The notes below the pieces were generated by a model that searched no databases, was not told where the DNA came from, and saw nothing but the letters and a program-made list of their open reading frames with translations. The translations under genes were made by a program, and so were the position numbers. A stretch of 64,000 nt of DNA from Piliocolobus tephrosceles (taxonomy: Eukaryota > Chordata > Mammalia > Primates > Cercopithecidae): assembly GCF_002776525.5 (NCBI RefSeq), contig NW_022326531.1, forward strand, positions 810,845 to 874,844, read 5' to 3'. Of this stretch, positions 58,326 through 64,000 are shown one piece after another; position 1 is the stretch's first letter; every line of letters starts with the position of its first letter.

Positions 58326-58515
58326 CAGGTTTTCTCAACTGGAGTGCTTTTGGCTTTTCTAGGGGGAACAACATTTTGTTCTGTGTCACTAATTACAGAA
58401 TTATTAGCCTTCTTGGCTTCAGTGCAGTTAATGCCAACAACACTTCTCAGTCATTGTGACAACCAAAACTGCTCCCATCAACTTCTGAAACCCCAAGGTG
58501 GTATGCTTTACTCCC
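58326..58515 (-). mobile_element. MER5A-type hAT transposon relic (antisense)
   Basis: Starts 'caggttttctcaactgg', the reverse complement of the MER5A end. It continues with 'cagaattattagccttcttg', 'gcagttaatgccaacaacac' and 'cattgtgacaaccaaaactg', all aligned in order with MER5A. It appears inserted in the surrounding L2. Non-autonomous; no transposase. Confidence 0.8.
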
Positions 58516-58695
58516 CTTCAAGATCTGCTCTTGAACTTTATTTGCCTTCCTGCCTTCATTCCCTGTTCCTGCTGTTTCCTTAGCATGAAATATCACTCCC
58601 TCACATCTTCATACCCTTATCCATGATGCATTAATGAAGTTAACATTGATCCCTAGTTCAAAGAGATTTCTTCTTCTTCTTGAATTTCAAAGGCG
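58516..58695 (+). mobile_element. L2 LINE fragment (right of MER5A)
   Basis: 'ttcattccctgttcctgctg' then 'tttccttagcatgaaatatc' follows the L2 segment CACTTGCTGTTCCCTCTGCCTGGAA…; continuity with 58160-58325 suggests one L2 split by the hAT element. Confidence 0.55.
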
Positions 58696-58765
58696 ATTCC
58701 TATTCACTGAGTGCTTACCACATATCAGGCATTCTTGTCAGGTGCTTTCTATTGCATAATTTCCA
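58696..58765 (-). mobile_element. MIR fragment (antisense)
   Basis: 'actgagtgcttaccacatat' then 'caggcattcttgtcaggtgc' is a reverse-complement MIR 3' terminus. Confidence 0.65.
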
Positions 58766-59964
58766 CTTAAAACTGTGCTTCCTTGCTCATAGTCAGTGGT
58801 GCTGAAATTTGCTGACTTTGGAAGGACAACACCTCCCTCCCTCTACCATCTTCCTCCCACCAGAGGGAAAGTTAGAGGTGAAATATAAGATCTTTAGTAA
58901 TATTAGTACTTAGCTTTCAGCTGTTTCTGAGGTACAAAGCACCCTTTACTAACTTTCATAAAGTCAGTATATGGACTTAGCTACTGCCTAGACTTGTCAT
59001 TTTCTTTCCTCATCTTCTATACCAGATCAGTGTGCCCTTACATCAACATCTATATCTGATCTCTCTTCTTATTTCCTAAGAACCCCAGCAGTGTGCACTG
59101 GGCTCTCCAATAGGCCTTAAAAATACTTGCTGTAAAACCCTCGATACTCAAATAATGACCAATGTATTCCAATTTTAAGTGCTTATTTAAAAGAGTAAAG
59201 ATGTAGAATTTTAAAATCTTGGCTATTGGGACAAAGATTGGATGAGAGCAACTTAAAACCTTAAAACTAAAGATATTTAATGGCATTAATTTCAATGTTT
59301 TAAGCAAATATATAAATAATGCTATACACTAAAACTAACATAAGATGCCAGGAAAAGTCTAATACTTTGAGGATGTTAAGCTGTAATGATTCAGGGAACA
59401 TAAAGAAGGATGATTGCACAACTCCCATTAACATCAATGAAATTCATATGGTAAAATTAACACTTACCTCAGTGGAAGCATGACCTCAGCTGTCATTGGG
59501 CATGTTACTTTTCATGGTGTGTGCTTTTCTCCTTTAATTTCAGGCAATTTAATTTTCTGCCCACTTCACAAAGAAATGTCAGACTGAAAGACTAGAGCAT
59601 TGATGTTGAACATCTTTTTTCACACATTGTACTTACAGTAAAATCGATTTTGTTATCCTTGATATCACTAAAGGCAAGAAATGCAATATTGTTTCATATA
59701 AACTCACCTTTTAAAGCAGGAATTTGAGCACAAGTGACAGTCATATTCATAAAACATCTTAGTAGAAATGTGAAATTTTAAAAGTAAATTTTAAGAAAAG
59801 TAACAAGTAAATTATAATAAAAAGTAAATAAATTTAAAAAGCCATTATTGAAAAACAGTAATACTTTTGTGTTCCTCTAAAATTTTAGGATGGACTATAT
59901 AGAAATTCAAAAATAATGAATACATGGATTCTGTGTTTCTATTAATTTTCGTTAGTCAAATATA
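58766..59964. other. Nothing recognised
   Basis: No gene or named repeat. The 85-codon minus frame at 59050-59307 has no motif. Confidence 0.4.
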
Positions 59965-60216
59965 GAATAATGGTTAAGAGGACAGTCTCTGAATCTAGAC
60001 TGTTCACAGATTGGCTCTACCAGTTACCACCTCTGTCATCTTAAGCGAGTTACATCATGTTGCTGGACCTGTTTCCTTATTGAGTAATTGTAAATACTGG
60101 AATTACTCCTTCATAAGATTGTTGTGAAGTTGAAATAAATGCATTTAAAGCACTTTTAAGACTGCTTAGCACATAGTGAATGGAAAATAAATGTTCATTA
60201 TCTATATTATCTTATT
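59965..60216 (+). mobile_element. MIR SINE
   Basis: 'aatggttaagaggacagtct' then 'ctgaatctagactgttcaca', 'ttggctctaccagttaccac', 'taagcgagttacatcatgtt', 'cataagattgttgtgaagtt' and 'gcttagcacatagtgaatgg' follow the MIR consensus from end to end. Its 3' part overlaps one arm of a large inverted duplication. Confidence 0.92.
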
Positions 60217-60262
60217 TTAAACATGATAGAGATTTTGTTGGAAAAAAACTAAAGATAAACCA
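60117..60262 (+). repeat. Left arm of a 2.2-kb-spaced inverted duplication
   Basis: This 146-bp arm matches the reverse complement of 62437-62581. Within it, 60152-60221 (70 bp, beginning ACTTTTAAGACTGCTTAGCA) is identical to the reverse complement of 62477-62546. By eye there are about ten mismatches and one 1-bp indel over the whole arm. It comprises the 3' end of a MIR plus about 45 bp of flank beyond it. Confidence 0.95.
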
Positions 60263-60499
60263 ACAATTATAACACTAGTTTCACTATTATGCTCTTTCAA
60301 AATGTATCTGACATGATTATTATTTGTATTATATATGAAGGAAAAGGAAATCAGCATAACATGTATGTTATATAATTATTTTTGAGGACTTGATTTGTAA
60401 ATCTCAGTAAATAACCAAGAATGGAACCTATTACTTAATCTGTATGAATGTTTTATCTACTTACCCCTCTCTTAACCCAAGACAGCTATTCAATCAAGC
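60263..60499. other. AT-rich sequence, nothing recognised
   Basis: Start of the loop between the inverted arms. Confidence 0.4.
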
Positions 60500-60598
60500 T
60501 GCTTGAGGATCATTTATTATGAAATTTTGCATGCTTATCACCTAATACTACTGGCTTGGCACTAGTAGGCACTCAGTAAATATTTGTTTAACCCATTA
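60500..60598 (+). mobile_element. L2 LINE 3' terminus relic
   Basis: 'tactggcttggcactagtag' followed by 'gcactcagtaaatatttgtt' is the L2 end (GTGCCTGGCACATAGTAGGCACTCAATAAATATTTGTT). Confidence 0.65.
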
Positions 60599-61094
60599 AC
60601 CTTTATCAAAACAAATATTCCAATTTATTCATATATCACTCCATCTAGCCAGTGCACCCAACCATCCTTCACCATGTCTTAGAGTCTTTTCTCTTTTGTC
60701 TTTGAGGAGCAGTTTGAGCTTCCCTACCTCCTGAATTTTGCAGTGCTGCTAGTCCACCCTAATCTCTGCCTGCTCAAACTTCTCTCAACGCAGGTCAGAG
60801 CAATAGAGTTTAGCACTATAGTGACTTAGATGTATGTTGAGTTTGATCTTTAAATAAATCATATGCATCTTAAGGGCACAAATGAATTTGATGCTTCTTT
60901 TGTGACATCTTGCAGTTGTCATTAACAAATAAGTATTAATTGATAATAATCAACAACCAAATCAGTGCTTATTCTTACCTGCCATGTTAATCTCTCCATT
61001 TGAATCTACTTGAATTACTCTTTTTGTTTCAGTGTTGGAATGTAATTGTTCCAGCATAAAAGAAAGGAAGATTTGCCATATTATACCATACTAT
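60599..61094. other. Nothing recognised
   Basis: No gene or named repeat. Confidence 0.4.
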
Positions 61095-61165
61095 AAACAC
61101 ACACACACACACGCACACATTGTGTCACTCATACATACAGACATATACATACACATATATATTTT
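61095..61165. repeat. (CA)n and CATA simple repeat
   Basis: About eight CA units with a CG interruption, then ATACATACAGACATATAC-type repeats. The plus frame 61032-61220 is a simple-repeat translation. Confidence 0.9.
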
Positions 61166-61574
61166 CATGGGAAATTATGGCAGGATTCTGACTACTAACT
61201 CAGAAACACTAAATGAGTGAATATTTCCACTATACTCATAGATGAACTGAAGATTAATTCAGTTTGCCCTGTACTCAGTTTCTCTTGTTATAAGGGAAGG
61301 GGGATGGCAGAGCAAATATTTTGGAGTTCGCTATGGGTCTGAGGTAGCTAATAATTAGTTGTAGAAATCATTAAGATGGAATCGATGTAATTTCACTTTC
61401 CATTCTAACATGGCATTTTGCATTTCTAAAAACTTGACTTAGCTGGACCGGAGTTTCTAAAGAATTACTTAGAGATTCAAACTTTCATTCAGAGTTAATG
61501 AAACAATGTGGTGCTTTACTATATAGATTATAACCAAATATTTTATAATAAAGATAGCTGACATGAACTGAAGG
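61166..61574. other. Nothing recognised
   Basis: Unassigned. Confidence 0.4.
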
Positions 61575-61715
61575 AGAAACTTTTATCCCCATTTTATATA
61601 TGAGGAAATTAAAAGCCCAAGAAGTGAAATAATTACTCAAGAAATGGATACACCAGGACTTGAACTTAGGAAGTTGGCCCCAAAGCCCACACTTATACTA
61701 TACTGCTGACACTAC
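61575..61715 (-). mobile_element. MIR SINE relic (antisense)
   Basis: 'ttttatccccattttatata' then 'tgaggaaattaaaagcccaa', 'aggacttgaacttaggaag' and 'aaagcccacacttatactat' match the reverse-complement MIR (CCCCATTTTACAGATGAGGAAACTGAGGC…TTCGAACCCAGG…). Confidence 0.88.
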
Positions 61716-61789
61716 TGACAGATATCACTAGTTACCTAAAAAGAATCCATGCCACCCACTTCCTTTCTGAGATCCCATCTGTGTGACAT

Positions 61790-62060
61790 TCATGTTCTTA
61801 GTCTCTCTAAAGGCAAGAATGGATATATAACCTAGTTTTGGCCAATGGAATTGGAAGAAATGCCTTCTAGGTCTTTCATTTTGTACCCTGGGGGAAAATA
61901 AAAAAGAAAGAGTTGTTAAAAGAAGGTCAGTTTTCCCCTAATTTTAGACATTGATGTGTGAAGATGCAATACTTGGAGCTTCTGTAGCCATACTGTAACT
62001 GAAAAGAAGGTCAAGAAAATTATGGAAGAAATGACTCAGAGGCCATACATTTTTAAGCAT
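61790..62060 (+). mobile_element. Possible ancient medium-reiterated repeat
   Basis: 'acctagttttggccaatgga' then 'tacttggagcttctgtagcc' and 'atactgtaactgaaaagaag' recall a known mammalian repeat (CTAGTTCTGGCCAATG…GGAGCTGCAGCAGCCATCTTG). I cannot place it in an LTR or DNA-transposon family. Confidence 0.4.
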
Positions 62061-62403
62061 CTGAACCAACCCTGTACCTCTTTTCTTATGAAAGTCTTAT
62101 CTGTGAGAATAATAATCTTTATTGTTTATTGCTATTTTTTATATTCTTACCTGCACTCAAAATCTCCTAACAGATGAAAATATGAATTTCTAATTTCTAA
62201 GACATTTTAAATTCTCAGATTCTATAAAAATAACATTTTATTTATTCTTACAAAAAATTAGTATTCCCAAATGAGGATTTCTAAGCAGCTTAAATTCTTT
62301 TGGGTTTTCAAATGGATATGATTATATTTTTAAGACTGTTTTTTTTTTATTTTTTATTTTTTGTTTTTCTATATATACTTTATTCTCTTGACCAGACATG
62401 GAA
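62061..62403. other. AT-rich sequence, nothing recognised
   Basis: T-rich sequence before a CA repeat; no gene or named repeat. Confidence 0.4.
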
Positions 62404-62428
62404 TACACACACACGCACACACACACAT
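62404..62428. repeat. (CA)n microsatellite, one CG interruption
   Basis: ACACACACACGCACACACACACA; it lies just outside the right inverted arm. Confidence 0.93.
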
Positions 62429-62436
62429 TGTTACAC

Positions 62437-62581
62437 TGGTTTTTCTTTAGTTTCTTCCAGTAAAATCTCTATCATATTTAAAATAAGATAATATAGATAA
62501 TGAACATTTATTTTCCATTCACTATGTGCTAAGCAGTCTTAAAAGTCCTTTAAATTAATTTATTTCAGCTTCACAGCAATC
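62437..62581 (-). repeat. Right arm of the inverted duplication (MIR 3' end, antisense)
   Basis: Reverse-complement partner of 60117-60262, including the perfect 70-bp core at 62477-62546. 'cattcactatgtgctaagca' is a MIR 3' terminus in antisense. Beyond 62581 (to about 62630) weaker MIR-like similarity continues but no longer matches the left arm. Confidence 0.95.
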
Positions 62582-62630
62582 TGACGGAATACAACAATTT
62601 TAGTTTTTGAAGTTCAGTTTTTACTAAATA

Positions 62631-63605
62631 TTTTTGAGATTAGATAACCACCTTGATTCATGAATGATTAGTTTGTAAAAATGTTTTAAATTACATTGAG
62701 AAACTAGAACAAAAAAGCTTGATTTTTAGAATGTGGATCTATTTGACTTTTTATTTCATATAAGAATCACTGTTAGAAATATGAAAGTATATTTCAGCTT
62801 AAAGGTAGTGACATTCCCCTACCCTATATTTAAATTGAACCTAAATTAAACTTGTATTAATCAGTATCTGTCACGTGAACTCTACCAGCTCCCTTTCACC
62901 TAAACAAACAGTCACACACAACAAAATAGAAATCTTTTCTCCTCCTTAAAGACTTCATCTTCAGATAACCCCATACTTGCCCACATTGCCCTACTGGCCT
63001 TTCTCTGACCAGATTGAAGATAAGAATTAAAATCATTTAAGGAGATTTCAGATCTATGTAAGACACAGTAATCGTTTCCCAGTTTGTCTGAATTTGTGTT
63101 TGTTTTCATAAAACATTGGTTTATTAGGAGATAAACATTTTAAATATTTGAAAATGCATCTTCATTTAAAGCTAAGAGTTTAATTTCATTGTGGTAAGCT
63201 GGGATGTGAAGACTTAGGTTTATTAACATTAATAGAAGCAAATGCTTAATTTCTAAGCCATTAAGATAAGATAACCATTCCTTCCAGAGAATTTCAATTG
63301 AAGATCAGAAAGTCCTTAGTTAAGCCTGCCACTCACTCTATAATTTACTTACAGTGCCTGACTACCTATGACGTCAAAGTACCTAATGCTACAGCCCATT
63401 TCAAATGAGTCTTTAATGACAAAGTGACACTTTCAGCCTTCTATAAACAAAAGCACTGAGCAAAACTCAGAGGTTTAGATGTATCACTGTGATCACTCTT
63501 TACAATATGAAATATTGAAGACAACAAATTGATAAGAATGACAAAAGCAATACATCATATGATGTCTTCTGAAGATTCTATTAAAGACACATTTAAATGT
63601 GTGTG
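62631..63605. other. AT-rich sequence, nothing recognised
   Basis: No gene or named repeat; the minus frame 62912-63109 (65 codons) has no motif. Confidence 0.4.
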
Positions 63606-63649
63606 TTTGACTCCAGTGAAGAAACCATTTGACTCTAGTGAAGATCCCA
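63606..63649. repeat. 22-bp tandem duplication
   Basis: TTTGACTCCAGTGAAGAAAC-CA and TTTGACTCTAGTGAAGATCC-CA stand head to tail (63606-63627 and 63628-63649) with three mismatches. Confidence 0.93.
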
Positions 63650-63718
63650 TTTGGGACTTGAAGTAGCACCCATTCTCTAAGTACATAATATAGGGGTTCA
63701 ATAAAAATTTACTTGTTT

Positions 63719-64000
63719 GCACTGGGTGCAGTGGCTCACACCTGTAATCCCAGCACTTTGGGAGGCCAAGGTGGACAGATCATGAGATTAAGAGATCGAG
63801 ACCATCCTGGCCAACATGGTGAAACCCCGTCTTTACTAAAAATACAAAAATTAGCTGGGCATGGTGACACATGCCTATAGTCCCAGCTACTCAGGAGGCT
63901 GAGGCAGGAGAATTGATTTAACGCAGGAGGCAGAGGTTGCAATGAGATCATGTCACTGCACTCCAGCCTGGTGACAGAGTGAAACTCTGTCTAAAAAAAA
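63719..64000 (+). mobile_element. Alu SINE, sense, cut by the window end
   Basis: Starts 'gcactgggtgcagtggctca', runs through both monomers ('ccagctactcaggaggctga', 'tgcactccagcctggtgac') and enters the A-tail at 63993, where the window ends. 'gatcatgagattaagagatc' suggests an AluY- or AluSc-like copy. The minus frame 63736-63951 is Alu antisense. Confidence 0.95.

Noticed and set aside
1..64000. Search for tRNA, snRNA, 7SL, Y RNA or 5S copies
   Set aside because: Apart from Alus (7SL-derived), no A-box/B-box cloverleaf or snRNA-like sequence was found by eye.

Overview
This window looks like primate, most probably human, nuclear DNA. It is AT-rich and non-coding, and it is dense with the interspersed repeats of a primate genome: Alu J, S and Y copies, an L1PA-type LINE-1, older L1M copies, L2 and MIR relics, hAT (MER5A-type) fossils, a MaLR/MLT1-type LTR and an ERV1-like solo LTR. 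I could not support any functional protein-coding gene, exon, tRNA, rRNA, snRNA or CRISPR array. The window is best read as intergenic or deep-intronic sequence. Almost all open frames longer than 60 codons are chance frames or pieces of repeats. All family and subfamily names come from memory of consensus sequences, not from a search.

Layout. 1-4250: AT-rich sequence with an L2 tail, an old L1 3' UTR and a MIR. 4253-5819: a 5'-truncated L1 on the minus strand with broken ORF2 remains. 7405-7945: a solo LTR with a 6-bp target duplication, followed by a second LTR-like block near 8600-9085. 11-16 kb: an AluJ, a (TG)n(TA)n tract, a long antisense L2, an AluS with a perfect 14-bp target duplication, and an hAT relic. 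17-22.3 kb: an 84-bp-period duplication and two Alus. 23.2-25.26 kb: an old L1M interrupted by a younger L1 that carries a 5' inversion and a perfect 17-bp target duplication. 28.5-30.8 kb: a long L2 and an oppositely oriented L2. 32-38 kb: scattered hAT and MIR relics and a repeat-poor block. 40-47.6 kb: AluY, an MLT1 LTR abutting an Alu, a 5'-truncated Alu and L2. 49-57.3 kb: AT palindromic repeats, Alus, an unrecognised coding-like remnant (51.97-52.31 kb) and an old L1. 58-62.6 kb: L2/MER5A, MIRs and an unexpected inverted duplication. 63.7-64 kb: an Alu cut by the window edge.

There is no gene circuit to describe. The interesting content is structural history: nested insertions, twin priming, truncated Alus, small local duplications, and above all a pair of inverted arms about 145 bp long (60117-60262 and 62437-62581). 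These arms share a perfect 70-bp core although they lie in MIR sequence that should be strongly diverged.
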